In this document: in pieces, positions 8,154-16,546 of the stretch
How positions within the stretch are numbered: the stretch's first letter is position 1
Layout of the letters: every line of letters begins with the position of its first letter
Source: Saccharomonospora cyanea NA-134
GTDB lineage: Bacteria; Actinomycetota; Actinomycetes; Mycobacteriales; Pseudonocardiaceae
DNA: 64,000 nucleotides
Assembly: GCF_000244975.1 (NCBI RefSeq)
Contig: NZ_CM001440.1
Location: forward strand, 4,634,325-4,698,324
Reading direction: 5' to 3'
The notes under the pieces: generated by a model
What the model saw: only the letters and a program-made list of their open reading frames with translations
What the model was told of the DNA's origin: nothing
Databases searched by the model: none
Made by a program: the position numbers and the translations under genes

Positions 8154-9044
8154 ATGACGAACGACCTGGGGGGCCCGAAGGGCACCTCGCGCCGGTGGAG
8201 CCAGCTCGGGGCCGTGCTGGCGGCCACGGCCGTGATCACCGGCGCGGGCGCGACGACCGCGGCCGCGCAGACCGACGGTGTCGCACCGATGATCATCGAC
8301 GGTGATCCCGCGGACCAGCAGTACTCGTTCATGGTGTCGTTGCAGTACGAGCGGGGCGACGACCCCAACGGCCACCGCTGCGGTGGAACGCTGGTGGACG
8401 AGGAATGGGTGCTGACGGCCGCGCACTGCGTCACCACCGAGGGCGAGGGCGACGACGCGTTCACGGTGATGGACCCGGACCTGTTCCACGTACGGGTGGG
8501 TTCGACGGACCGGTTGGCCGGCGGCAGCGTCGCCACCGTGGAGGACATCGTGGTCCATCCCGGTTGGGTCTGGCTCAGCGACCGCAACGACGGCCACGAC
8601 GTGGCCATGCTGAAGCTGTCCGAACCCGTCGAGGCGCGCACCGCGCACCTGGCATGGTTCGAACCGGCCGCCGGGACTCCCGTCCGCGCGCTCGGTTGGG
8701 GTTACACGGCGGGCGAGGACATCGGCGACCCCACCACGCTGCCGGTGGACCTGCGGCAGCTCGACACCACCGTCCTGCCACCCGAATCGAAGGAGTGCCG
8801 GGTCGACGCCGAGGGTGACGACTCGTGGGGCATCCGGGACGGTGACATCTGCACCGACAACCCCGGCGACCACCGCGCGCTGTGCGGGGGCGACTCCGGT
8901 TCTCCGGTGCTGCTGAACCACCACGGCCGTTGGTTCGTCGTCGGCGTGGTGAGCCGGGGCATCGGCAGCGGGTGCGGCAGCACGCCGGACGTCTCCACCG
9001 GCACCTACTCCCACTACTGGTGGGTGCACGGCGTGATCCGCTGA
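8154..9044 (+). CDS. Secreted trypsin-like serine protease (S1 family)
   Basis: A 296-residue exported endopeptidase. Residues 1-39 form a signal peptide: a basic segment with SRRW, a hydrophobic core and an AAA-Q cleavage region. The twin arginine leaves a Tat route possible. The S1 catalytic triad is complete: H91 in LTAAHCV, D149 in HDVAMLKL and S248 in GGDSGSPV. D247-S248 sits between conserved glycines, and several cysteines could form disulphides. The ATG chosen follows AAAGGAG. An upstream in-frame ATG 14 codons earlier has no ribosome site. No propeptide is obvious beyond a short stretch before IIDGD. Confidence 0.93.
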   Translation: MTNDLGGPKGTSRRWSQLGAVLAATAVITGAGATTAAAQTDGVAPMIIDGDPADQQYSFMVSLQYERGDDPNGHRCGGTLVDEEWVLTAAHCVTTEGEGDDAFTVMDPDLFHVRVGSTDRLAGGSVATVEDIVVHPGWVWLSDRNDGHDVAMLKLSEPVEARTAHLAWFEPAAGTPVRALGWGYTAGEDIGDPTTLPVDLRQLDTTVLPPESKECRVDAEGDDSWGIRDGDICTDNPGDHRALCGGDSGSPVLLNHHGRWFVVGVVSRGIGSGCGSTPDVSTGTYSHYWWVHGVIR

Positions 9045-9071
9045 AACTGGACGCCCACCGCTCGGTGCGGC

Positions 9072-9512
9072 ATGGTTACGCGGATGGACACAGCACCAGC
9101 CACCGGCCTCGACGGTGAGGGCACGGCCCTGTTCCACCGCACCATGCCGTTCACCGAGCGGTTGGGTGTCGAAGTACTGCGGCACTCCCGCGAACTCGTC
9201 GTGGCCCGGCTCGCACACGACGAGAGCCTCTGCACGCTGGGTGGTGCGCTCCACGGCGGTGTGCTGATGTCGCTGGCCGACTCGGCCGCCGCCGTGTGCG
9301 CGTTCCTCAACCTGCCCGAAGGCGCGCAGGGCACCACCACCATCGAGTCGAAGACGAACTTCCTCCGCGCCGTGCGCATCGGACACGCCACCGCCTCGGC
9401 GAAACCCCTGCACGCCGGTGGGCGGGTGATCGTGGTGGAGACCGAGGTCCACGACGACGAGGGCCGCCTGGTCGCCAAGGTCACCCAGAGCCAGGCGGTG
9501 CTGCGGTCCTGA
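9072..9512 (+). CDS. PaaI-type thioesterase (hotdog fold)
   Basis: A 146-residue single-hotdog acyl-CoA thioesterase. The active-site region is LGGALHGGVLMSLADSAAA, with the conserved HGG and the catalytic acid D in the helix. The C-terminal strand region is TTTIESKTNFLRAVRIG. Such enzymes hydrolyse aryl- or acyl-CoA esters and rescue CoA. The start is uncertain between two ATGs four codons apart. The gene is followed within a few bases by the C39-like gene and may be cotranscribed with it. Confidence 0.88.
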   Translation: MVTRMDTAPATGLDGEGTALFHRTMPFTERLGVEVLRHSRELVVARLAHDESLCTLGGALHGGVLMSLADSAAAVCAFLNLPEGAQGTTTIESKTNFLRAVRIGHATASAKPLHAGGRVIVVETEVHDDEGRLVAKVTQSQAVLRS

Positions 9513-9549
9513 ACCGGTGAGGGACGCGGGCGATGGTCCGCCCGGCCGT

Positions 9550-10713
9550 ATGGTGAGTGCCGTGGACATCGACTACCACGAGTGGAGCGGCGAGGCGGCT
9601 TTCCGGGACGGTGAGTCGTCGGGCATCGAGGTGGGCACCGGGTTGCGCATCGGTTCCGCCGCCGGGGTTCAGGACGGTGGCGAGTACGCGTGGTGGACCT
9701 CCCCGGAACACGAACTGCCCTTCGCCGCCGACGATGTCGTCGTCTCGTGGAACGCGACCGCGCCCCCGGGGACGTGGCTGACCGTCGAGGCACAGGCGCG
9801 CACCGAGTCGGGACGGCACACCCCGTGGTACTCGCTGGGCCGCTGGTCGTTCGACGAAACCGACGTGCGGCGCACTTCGGTGGCCGGGCAGCACGACGAG
9901 TCGGCCCGTGTGGAGGTCGACCGGCTCGTGGCCGCCGACGGCGTGCGGCTGCGGAGCCACCGGGTCAGGGTGACGCTGTGTCGAGCGGCGGGAACCGACG
10001 CCACCCCGACGCTGACCGCGGTCGGTGCCGTGGCGTCGGCCGTGGACGACCGCACCGAGGTTCCCACGTCCCCGCCCGGACCGGGCGTCGGCATCGAGCT
10101 TCCCGTGCCGCGCTACGCCCAGTACGTCCACAGAGGCCACTTCCCGGAGTACGGCGGTGGCGGCGACGGATGGTGCAGTCCGGCGTCCACGGAGATGGTG
10201 GTCGAGTACTGGGGCGCGGGCCCGACGGAGGCGGAACTCGCGTGGATCCCGCGCGGGCACCCCGACCGCAGCGTGGTGCACGCCGCGCGGCACACCTTCG
10301 ACCACGCCTACGGCGGCACGGGCAACTGGCCGTTCAACGTGGCCTACGCGTCGCAGTACGGGCTGCGCGGGCGGGTGACGCGGCTGGCGTCACTGCACGA
10401 CGTCGAACACCACATCGCCCACGGCGTGCCCGTGATCGCCTCCGTCTCCTTCACCGCCGGTGAGCTCACCGGGGCCGACTACACCACGGAGGGACACCTC
10501 CTGGTGGTGGTCGGCTTCACCGGCACCGGCGACGTCATCGCCCACGACCCGGCCGCCGAGTCCGCTGACGCGGTGCGGCGCGTGTACCCCCGCGGGGAGT
10601 TCGAGACCGTCTGGCAACGCAGCCGACGCCACAACGTCGACGGCGACCTCGTCGACACCCCCGCGGGCGTGGTGTACCTCATCGCACCGGCCGGGAAGGT
10701 GTTGCCCGCCTAG
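9550..10713 (+). CDS. C39-like cysteine peptidase family protein
   Basis: A 387-residue protein with a C-terminal papain-like C39_2 domain. The candidate active-site residues are C209 in GDGWCSPASTEM, H316 in EGHLLVVVGF and D333 in IAHDPAA. The N-terminal half (about 1-170) looks like a beta-sandwich rich in Trp and Thr. I see no signal peptide or membrane segment, so it is either cytoplasmic or exported by an unknown route. The start is ambiguous: a GTG at 9517 overlaps the thioesterase end, and a GTG at 9562 has GGTGAG close upstream. The stop codon overlaps that of the convergent gene. Confidence 0.8.
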   Translation: MVSAVDIDYHEWSGEAAFRDGESSGIEVGTGLRIGSAAGVQDGGEYAWWTSPEHELPFAADDVVVSWNATAPPGTWLTVEAQARTESGRHTPWYSLGRWSFDETDVRRTSVAGQHDESARVEVDRLVAADGVRLRSHRVRVTLCRAAGTDATPTLTAVGAVASAVDDRTEVPTSPPGPGVGIELPVPRYAQYVHRGHFPEYGGGGDGWCSPASTEMVVEYWGAGPTEAELAWIPRGHPDRSVVHAARHTFDHAYGGTGNWPFNVAYASQYGLRGRVTRLASLHDVEHHIAHGVPVIASVSFTAGELTGADYTTEGHLLVVVGFTGTGDVIAHDPAAESADAVRRVYPRGEFETVWQRSRRHNVDGDLVDTPAGVVYLIAPAGKVLPA

Positions 10714-12638
10714 TTCGTCTGTTTCGTCGGGAGGTGTCTTCCGAGGTAGCCTACGTACACGAGTCCGTCGCGCGCCGTGTTGTCGTGATAGTGCAACCGG
10801 GGACTGATGATGCCGAATTGGGCGAGTTTGAAGTGCGCTCCCATGAAGATCCTCCCTTGGCTGTCGACTTCAGGCGGGACCGGAAACGTCCGTGCCTGTC
10901 GGAACCGCCGATTGGTCTGCACGTCCGTACTTTCGTCCGGCGCAAACCGATTCACCGAGAACCCTCGACAGCCGTCGGGCAAGTTCGTCAGGTAACCAAA
11001 CACACCTGTATTGCACCGTCCTGCGGATTTGGCCGCCGCGTAGTCCTCCAAAGCCAACAGCGCACTCCACGCTTTTCGGGGCCAGTTGCCAAACTCGTCC
11101 AACGGATCAAGATCGAGTGCTTGCTGTTTGTCGCCGGTGAAACGCACGTACCGCAGCTCTGACATCCGTTCGAAAAGATCTTCGAACGACTCTGGCGGAT
11201 GTTCAACGGGAGTGTCTGGCAGGGAGTACGCCACATCGTGCCGACCTTGTGCGGCAAGCACTCTGCGCAAGTACCGAACGGTGTTGCGCTCCTCGAGCAG
11301 CTCGTCCTGTACCACAGCGTGTTCGAACTGTTCGTTTTCCAGTCGGGACAACAGGTCGCTGCGCTCCTGTTCTGCCCGTTCGAGCCGCTCACGCAAGTCC
11401 TCGAACTGTTGCTTCACCCGATACTGGTGAGTGACTGCTTCCCGTCCTGCCTTGGCCAAACGCCCAATTTCCGTCAGCACGGTGAGATCAAGCTCGTTCC
11501 TTCCGAACTCACGGGCGAGCGCGACCGCAGCGGCGTGGACCTCGATCGGCATTTCCGCTTGGCCAGTGACAGACTGCGGACGCTCTTCCCGGTGCAGGGG
11601 AAGAGGGCTTTGCGACCTCAGGGGAAGCGCAGTGGCACCAGGCTCAGACGGCCTCGGCTTAGGTGGTGCTGTCCAATTTCTGGACTGCGCCGTACTGCCC
11701 ACAACGACGTCGTCCATTAACCGATCGAGCAGTGTATTCGCCCGCCGGACCGGGGCCGGTAGTGGCGCGTCGATTACCGCGTCTCGTGCTCGCCGCCCCA
11801 ACATTCGTGCCAGATGTCTGAAGTCTGTGTCCAGCAGCCGCTGAGTGGAAAGCACACGGTGACGTCGACCATCGAGCGCGTCGGTGTCGTCTGCACCCGG
11901 ACGGAATGTGCGCACTGTACCGGGGGCCACAGCGTGGCTCGCTCCCATACGCTCGCCGAACTCCTTCGCGGCCTCCCATTCCAGTACGTAGGCGCTGGCC
12001 AGTCCCACAGTCTGGCGGAGAATCTTGTCGACAGTGCTCGTCCAGTAGGGCAACGGTTCCTGGTCGTCGGCCGCCAGGAACGTCAAACCTCGTCTATCCG
12101 GGTCACGCACAACCGCGCACAACTCCGGCACCCCTTCGAATCCCACACGACGTGGCGCGGGTCCGAGCAATCCTGTTCCGTCGCGGGCCTCAGAAAAGAC
12201 CTCCAGGAGGTACCTCACCAGCCTTGGAATACCTACTGCACCGCGGAACTGGGATGGTGCCTCAACGTCCACCCATACCCAGGGCACTGGGTTGCGGCGT
12301 TGCTGAATCACCGTGAGTACGGTGACCCACTGCCCACTATCCTTGGTTTCGACCAGCCTTGCCCGGACCGCGCGGGAACCGTCACGAGGCTGGTGGTCGA
12401 GCAATGCCGCCTCGGCTCCTTCATCAACCGCTGCACTCCCGTTCCACACGAGCGCGTCAGGGTCGTAATCTTTTTCACGGAGCCAGTCATGGAAGAGTTT
12501 CAGGGAGTCATCGAAGACGTCGTCGTGGTCTGGGACACGGAAGAGGCTGCGGTAACCGAGCATGAGACCTTCCTCGACACGCACATCGTCGTCGCTGACA
12601 TGTCGTGTCGACACCAGAACCGTTACAGTGGGTTCCAA
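10710..12638 (-). CDS. Unknown 642-aa protein, low-GC (acquired) gene
   Basis: I do not recognise a named family. Residues 1-310 look like a compact alpha/beta region, with motifs such as WVWVDVEAPSQ, LRQTVGLASAYVL and HAVAPGTVRTFRPGADD. Residues 311-365 are a proline-rich linker. About 405-465 is a charged coiled coil. The last 160 residues form a separate domain ending in ARTFPVPPEV, GRIFMGAHFKL, SPRLHYHDN and VYVGYLGRHLP. There is no signal peptide or membrane segment. GC content is visibly lower (about 57-60%) than in the flanking genes, which indicates recent transfer. The gene is alone, convergent with the C39-like gene (stop codons overlapping), with paired palindromes just upstream of the start. 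Confidence 0.8.
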   Translation of the reverse strand: MEPTVTVLVSTRHVSDDDVRVEEGLMLGYRSLFRVPDHDDVFDDSLKLFHDWLREKDYDPDALVWNGSAAVDEGAEAALLDHQPRDGSRAVRARLVETKDSGQWVTVLTVIQQRRNPVPWVWVDVEAPSQFRGAVGIPRLVRYLLEVFSEARDGTGLLGPAPRRVGFEGVPELCAVVRDPDRRGLTFLAADDQEPLPYWTSTVDKILRQTVGLASAYVLEWEAAKEFGERMGASHAVAPGTVRTFRPGADDTDALDGRRHRVLSTQRLLDTDFRHLARMLGRRARDAVIDAPLPAPVRRANTLLDRLMDDVVVGSTAQSRNWTAPPKPRPSEPGATALPLRSQSPLPLHREERPQSVTGQAEMPIEVHAAAVALAREFGRNELDLTVLTEIGRLAKAGREAVTHQYRVKQQFEDLRERLERAEQERSDLLSRLENEQFEHAVVQDELLEERNTVRYLRRVLAAQGRHDVAYSLPDTPVEHPPESFEDLFERMSELRYVRFTGDKQQALDLDPLDEFGNWPRKAWSALLALEDYAAAKSAGRCNTGVFGYLTNLPDGCRGFSVNRFAPDESTDVQTNRRFRQARTFPVPPEVDSQGRIFMGAHFKLAQFGIISPRLHYHDNTARDGLVYVGYLGRHLPTKQTN

Positions 12639-12652
12639 GCCCGGAACAGCTT

Positions 12653-12682
12653 GTGATCACATGGTGTCCCTGATGTGATCAC
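12653..12682. promoter_or_regulatory. Paired GTGATCAC palindromes upstream of the 642-aa gene
   Basis: Two copies of the 8-bp palindrome GTGATCAC, as arms GTGATCACAT and ATGTGATCAC around a 10-nt spacer, so the whole is a perfect 10-bp inverted repeat. The copies are 22 bp apart, two helical turns. The site lies 15 nt upstream of the low-GC gene's start and ends exactly at the stop codon of the upstream FAD oxidase gene. It could be an operator or an attenuating hairpin. Confidence 0.55.
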
Positions 12683-14296
12683 TCAGAGGCCGAGTTTTCC
12701 CGGGTTGAGGACTCCCTTCGGGTCGGCGGCTTGTTTGGCCGCCGCCAGCACCGACACGCCCACGTCGCCGATCTCGGCACGCAGGTAGGGCGCGTGGTCC
12801 ACACCGACGGCGTGGTGGTGGGTGATGGTGCCGCGACCTCGTTCGCTGATCGCCTCACTCGCCGCCCGCTTGGCGCGTTCCCACTGGCCGAACGGGTCGT
12901 GCGGGTCGCGTGCGGCGAGCACGGTGAAGTACAGCGAGGCACCGGTCTCGTAGGCGTGCGAGATGTGGCACATCACCACCGGACGGTCGAGTGCGCCGTG
13001 CAGGGCCACGCGCACCTCGTCGTAGAGCTCCCGCAGCCGGGACCAGTGCGTGGCCGTCTCCAACGTCTCCACGCACACCCCGAGGTCGAGTAGCGCGTCG
13101 CGTTGGCGGGGGCCTGAGAAACGGCCGTGCCGCCACGCCTCTCCCGGCGCGCGCCCGAGCGGGACGGCGCCCGCCGCCTTCAGCAGCCTCAGCGCCCGCG
13201 CCCGCTGCGGGGCGGGCCCGTGCCAGCCGAGAATCAGCAGGCACGGCTCGTGGACCCGGCGCGCGGCGAGATAGCGGCGCAGAGCCTTCGTCGCGAACCC
13301 GCCCTTGAGCGCGAGCGTCACCTCCGTCTCGTCGACATCGGACACCCGCGTGACGTCTGCCAGCAGACCGTTCTGTGCCAGCGCGCGCACGACCTCGGTC
13401 GCGTGCTGCCAGCCCCGGAGGACGAACCCCTCGTAGCGTTCCCGCTCCGGCGACGGCCGCACGCGCACGGTCACCTCGGTGATGACGCCGAGCGTGCCCT
13501 CGCTGCCGACGGCCAGCGCGCGCAGGTTCGGCCCGGCCGCCGAGGCAGGCGCCACGCCGAGTCGCCACGGCCCTGACGGCGTCGCCAGTCGCACGCCCTG
13601 CACCATGTCCTCGAACCGGCCGTATCCCGACGACGCCTGCCCTGCCGAACGCGTCGCGGCGAACCCGCCCAGTGTGGCGCGCTCGAACGACTGCGGCACG
13701 TGGCCCAGCGTGAGGCCGTGCGCGGCGAGCAGGCGCTGCGCGTCGGGGCCCCTGACCCCGGCCTGGAACACGGCCAGCCGAGAGGTGCGGTCGACGGAGA
13801 CGAGCCGGTCGAGCCGTTCGAGGTCCAGCGCGATGACGGCGGCCTTGTCGCCCCGCAACGCGGCGACCCCGCCCACGACGGACGTGCCACCGCCGAACGG
13901 CACCACTCCGACGTCGTGGGCCACGCACGCGTCCACCACCCGCTGCACCTCGTCCGGGTCGCCGGGCACCACCACGGCGTCCGGCACGGCGAGCCCGCCC
14001 GGGTAGCGGCGGCGCAGGAGGTCGAGGTAGGACATCCCACCCGCGCGGCCGAGTCGCTCGCTCTCTCCGTCCAGCACGTGCCCGGCACCGACCGCATCGA
14101 CGAGAGCGGCGCGGGCCGCGGCGGGCAGCCGGGAAGGCGGCACGACGAAGGCCGAGGCGGGTGCGGCGGGCGCGGCGGGCGAAAGAGGTCCGATGCGGCG
14201 GGTGAGCCAGCGCACCGCATGAGGTGGTAACGCGGCGGCTCCGCCCGCTTCCGGAGTCCAGGCGGAGCGGAGTCGATGGTCGGCGGTGTCGTTCAC
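12683..14296 (-). CDS. FAD-binding oxidase, alkyl-DHAP synthase-like
   Basis: A 537-residue flavoprotein of the VAO/PCMH superfamily. The FAD-binding PP-loop is VVPFGGGTSVVGG, with PDAVVVPGDPDEVQRVV before it and GSEGTLGVITEVTVRV after it. The C-terminus has the TITHHHAVGVDHAPYL histidine cluster seen in alkyldihydroxyacetonephosphate synthases, and ends with the usual DPKGVLNPGKL. It is therefore closer to AGPS than to glycolate or lactate oxidases. The divergent neighbour is glpD, which works on glycerol 3-phosphate/DHAP. That supports a role in glycerol-lipid chemistry, though the substrate is not proven. The GTG start has no ribosome site, so the mRNA may be leaderless. Confidence 0.88.
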   Translation of the reverse strand: MNDTADHRLRSAWTPEAGGAAALPPHAVRWLTRRIGPLSPAAPAAPASAFVVPPSRLPAAARAALVDAVGAGHVLDGESERLGRAGGMSYLDLLRRRYPGGLAVPDAVVVPGDPDEVQRVVDACVAHDVGVVPFGGGTSVVGGVAALRGDKAAVIALDLERLDRLVSVDRTSRLAVFQAGVRGPDAQRLLAAHGLTLGHVPQSFERATLGGFAATRSAGQASSGYGRFEDMVQGVRLATPSGPWRLGVAPASAAGPNLRALAVGSEGTLGVITEVTVRVRPSPERERYEGFVLRGWQHATEVVRALAQNGLLADVTRVSDVDETEVTLALKGGFATKALRRYLAARRVHEPCLLILGWHGPAPQRARALRLLKAAGAVPLGRAPGEAWRHGRFSGPRQRDALLDLGVCVETLETATHWSRLRELYDEVRVALHGALDRPVVMCHISHAYETGASLYFTVLAARDPHDPFGQWERAKRAASEAISERGRGTITHHHAVGVDHAPYLRAEIGDVGVSVLAAAKQAADPKGVLNPGKLGL

Positions 14297-14303
14297 GGCT
14301 AGA

Positions 14304-14332
14304 GTGTGACATATGAAGCCAGAACGTCACAC
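14304..14332. promoter_or_regulatory. Operator spanning the start of the TetR gene
   Basis: A perfect 7-bp inverted repeat GTGTGAC / GTCACAC with a 15-nt spacer. It lies between the divergent FAD oxidase and tetR-glpD genes and covers the first possible ATG of tetR. The placement fits autoregulation and joint control of both directions. Confidence 0.55.
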
Positions 14333-14951
14333 CTCCGTGCGAACAGGGGCGGGTGCCGTGGTGGCCGAACGCGCCACCGGCTCCCGGGTACCCGACGACG
14401 CGCTCCTCGACGCCGCACGGACGTGTGTGCTGGCGGGCGGTGTCCGCCGCACCACGCTCACCGACATCGCCCGCGTCGCGGGGGTGAGCCGCATGACCCT
14501 GTACCGGCGGTACCCGGACGTGCGCAGCGTCCTCGCGGCACTCATGACGCGCGAGTTCGGCGCCCTGCTTCACCGGGTCAACGCCGCCATCGACGCCTCG
14601 CAACCCGCCCGAGCACGGCTCACGGACCTCGGTGTGGCGGCCGTGCGCGCACTCGGCGCCGATCCCCTGCTGCGCACCGTGCTCGACCGCGACGCCGAAC
14701 TGCTGCTGCCCTACGTCACCGAGAGGCTGGGCAGCACACAACGGCTCGCGGAGCAGGTGGTGGCCGGGCTCGTCGCCGAGGGCCACGCCGACGGGTCCGT
14801 CCGGCGTGGCGAGCCGGGCGCGCAGGTACGGGCCCTGCTGCTGACCGTGCAGTCGTTCGTGCTCTCGTGGCGCCCTGCCACACACGACGTACCGGACGAG
14901 GCCCTGCTGTCCGAACTACGACACCTTCTCGACGAAAGCCTGAGGCCATGA
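14313..14951 (+). CDS. TetR family regulator of the glpD/AGPS-like pair
   Basis: A repressor of up to 212 residues. The helix-turn-helix is LTDIARVAGVSRMTLYRRYPDV (about residues 50-71). The ATG at 14313 lies inside the operator and has no ribosome site. A GTG at 14358, with AGGGGCGGG a few bases upstream, would give a 197-residue protein that still keeps the whole DNA-binding domain. I regard that as at least equally likely. The stop overlaps the glpD start (ATGA). Confidence 0.88.
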   Translation: MKPERHTSVRTGAGAVVAERATGSRVPDDALLDAARTCVLAGGVRRTTLTDIARVAGVSRMTLYRRYPDVRSVLAALMTREFGALLHRVNAAIDASQPARARLTDLGVAAVRALGADPLLRTVLDRDAELLLPYVTERLGSTQRLAEQVVAGLVAEGHADGSVRRGEPGAQVRALLLTVQSFVLSWRPATHDVPDEALLSELRHLLDESLRP

Positions 14952-16507
14952 CGGGAACGAACGTGATCCACGCTTCCTTGACCGCTCGGCGACGCGCGCG
15001 GGAACTCGATGCGCTCGCGTCAGGAGAGCGGGTCGACCTGATCGTGGTGGGCGGCGGTGTGACCGGCGCGGGGGTCGCGCTCGACGCGGTCTCGCGCGGA
15101 CTCTCGGTGGCACTGGTGGAGGCCCGCGACCTCGCGTTCGGCACCTCCCGGTTCTCCAGCAAGCTCGTCCACGGCGGACTCCGGTACCTCGCGCACGGCC
15201 ACGTCGGTCTGGCCAGGCAGAGCGCGGTCGAGCGCGACATCCTCATGCGCCGCACCGCTCCCCACCTCACGCGACCGCTGGCCCAACTCTTCCCCCGCTA
15301 CGCCGACACTCCGCCACGCGAGTACGCGCTCACCGCCGCCGGGCTCACGGCGGGTGACGCACTGCGCCGACTCGCCCGCACCCCTTCGTCACTGCTTCCC
15401 CGGCCCCGCACGGTGCCTGCCGCTCAGGCGCTCACACTCGTGCCCGCGCTGCGCGAGACCGGGCTCCGCGGCGGTCTGCTCGCCTTCGACGGAGCCCTCA
15501 CCGACGACGCACGGCTGGTGGTGGCACTCGCCAGGACGGCCGCGGGGCTCGGCGCCCGGGTCCTCACGCGGGTGCGAGCACTGGAGCTGTCGGCCGAGCG
15601 CGTGCGCGCCCGCGACGAGCTGACCGGCGAGACCGTCGAACTGCGGGCCCGCCAGGTGGTCAACGCCGCCGGGGTGTGGTCGGGCGAGCTGGTGCCGAGT
15701 GTGCGGCTGCGTCCTTCCCGTGGTTCGCACCTCGTGTTGGACGCCCGGGCCACCGAACTCGGCGACACGGCGCTCATGGTACCGGTGCCCGGGGAGTCGA
15801 ACCGGTTCGTCTTCCTGCTCCCCCAGCCGGGCGGAAAGGTCTATCTCGGACTGACCGACGAGCCCCTCGACGGCGAGGCCACCGACGTCACCGACGTTCC
15901 GGACTCGGACGTGGACTTCCTGCTCGACGTGGCGTCGCGGGTGCTCGCCCGCCCTCTCACGCACGACGACGTGCGCGGCTCCTACGCGGGGTTGCGCCCC
16001 CTCCTCGACACTCCCGGCGGCCGGACCGCCGACCTGTCCCGGGAGCACGCCGTGCTCACCGACCCGTCCACGGGAGTCGTCACGGTCGTGGGTGGCAAAC
16101 TCACCACCTATCGGGTGATGGCCCACGACGCCGTCGACGTCGCCGTCTCCCGTGCGGGCCTGCCAGCGGCCGAGTCACGCACGGCGCGCCTGCCCCTCGT
16201 GGGAGCGGCGAGCCGCACCGCGCTGACCACAGTGGACGCACCTCGCCGCCTGGTCGGCAAGTACGGCATCGAGGCGCCCCGGGTGACCGCACTCGGCGAC
16301 GTCGATCCGGACCTGGCGCGTCCGCTGTTCCCCGGCTGCGCCACCACTGCGGCCGAGGTCGTGTGGGCCGTGCGCCACGAGGGAGCGCTCGACGCCGACG
16401 ACGTGCTCCACCGCCGCACCCGGCTCGGGTTGGTGCCCGAGGAGGCGGAAGCAGCCCGACCCGCCGTGTCCGAGCTGGTCGAACGGTCGTTGCGGGGACT
16501 CGCCTGA
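14948..16507 (+). CDS. glpD: Glycerol-3-phosphate dehydrogenase/oxidase
   Basis: A 519-residue FAD-dependent GlpD that oxidises sn-glycerol 3-phosphate to DHAP and passes electrons to the quinone pool at the membrane face. The Rossmann dinucleotide motif VVGGGVTGAGVALDAVSRG lies at about residues 33-51. FGTSRFSSKLVHGGLRYL and the C-terminal GGKLTTYRVMAHDAVD are GlpD hallmarks. The start overlaps the TetR stop as ATGA. A long upstream open frame is only read-through of the regulator's region and is not part of the protein. Confidence 0.95.
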   Translation: MTGTNVIHASLTARRRARELDALASGERVDLIVVGGGVTGAGVALDAVSRGLSVALVEARDLAFGTSRFSSKLVHGGLRYLAHGHVGLARQSAVERDILMRRTAPHLTRPLAQLFPRYADTPPREYALTAAGLTAGDALRRLARTPSSLLPRPRTVPAAQALTLVPALRETGLRGGLLAFDGALTDDARLVVALARTAAGLGARVLTRVRALELSAERVRARDELTGETVELRARQVVNAAGVWSGELVPSVRLRPSRGSHLVLDARATELGDTALMVPVPGESNRFVFLLPQPGGKVYLGLTDEPLDGEATDVTDVPDSDVDFLLDVASRVLARPLTHDDVRGSYAGLRPLLDTPGGRTADLSREHAVLTDPSTGVVTVVGGKLTTYRVMAHDAVDVAVSRAGLPAAESRTARLPLVGAASRTALTTVDAPRRLVGKYGIEAPRVTALGDVDPDLARPLFPGCATTAAEVVWAVRHEGALDADDVLHRRTRLGLVPEEAEAARPAVSELVERSLRGLA

Positions 16508-16546
16508 CGTATGCTCTCCCCGTCGCGACAGCGAGAAGGGGGTGTT

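Noticed and set aside
14306-16507. 733-codon frame ending as glpD
   Set aside because: The first 214 codons are an Arg-rich out-of-frame reading of the TetR gene. GlpD begins at the ATGA overlap.
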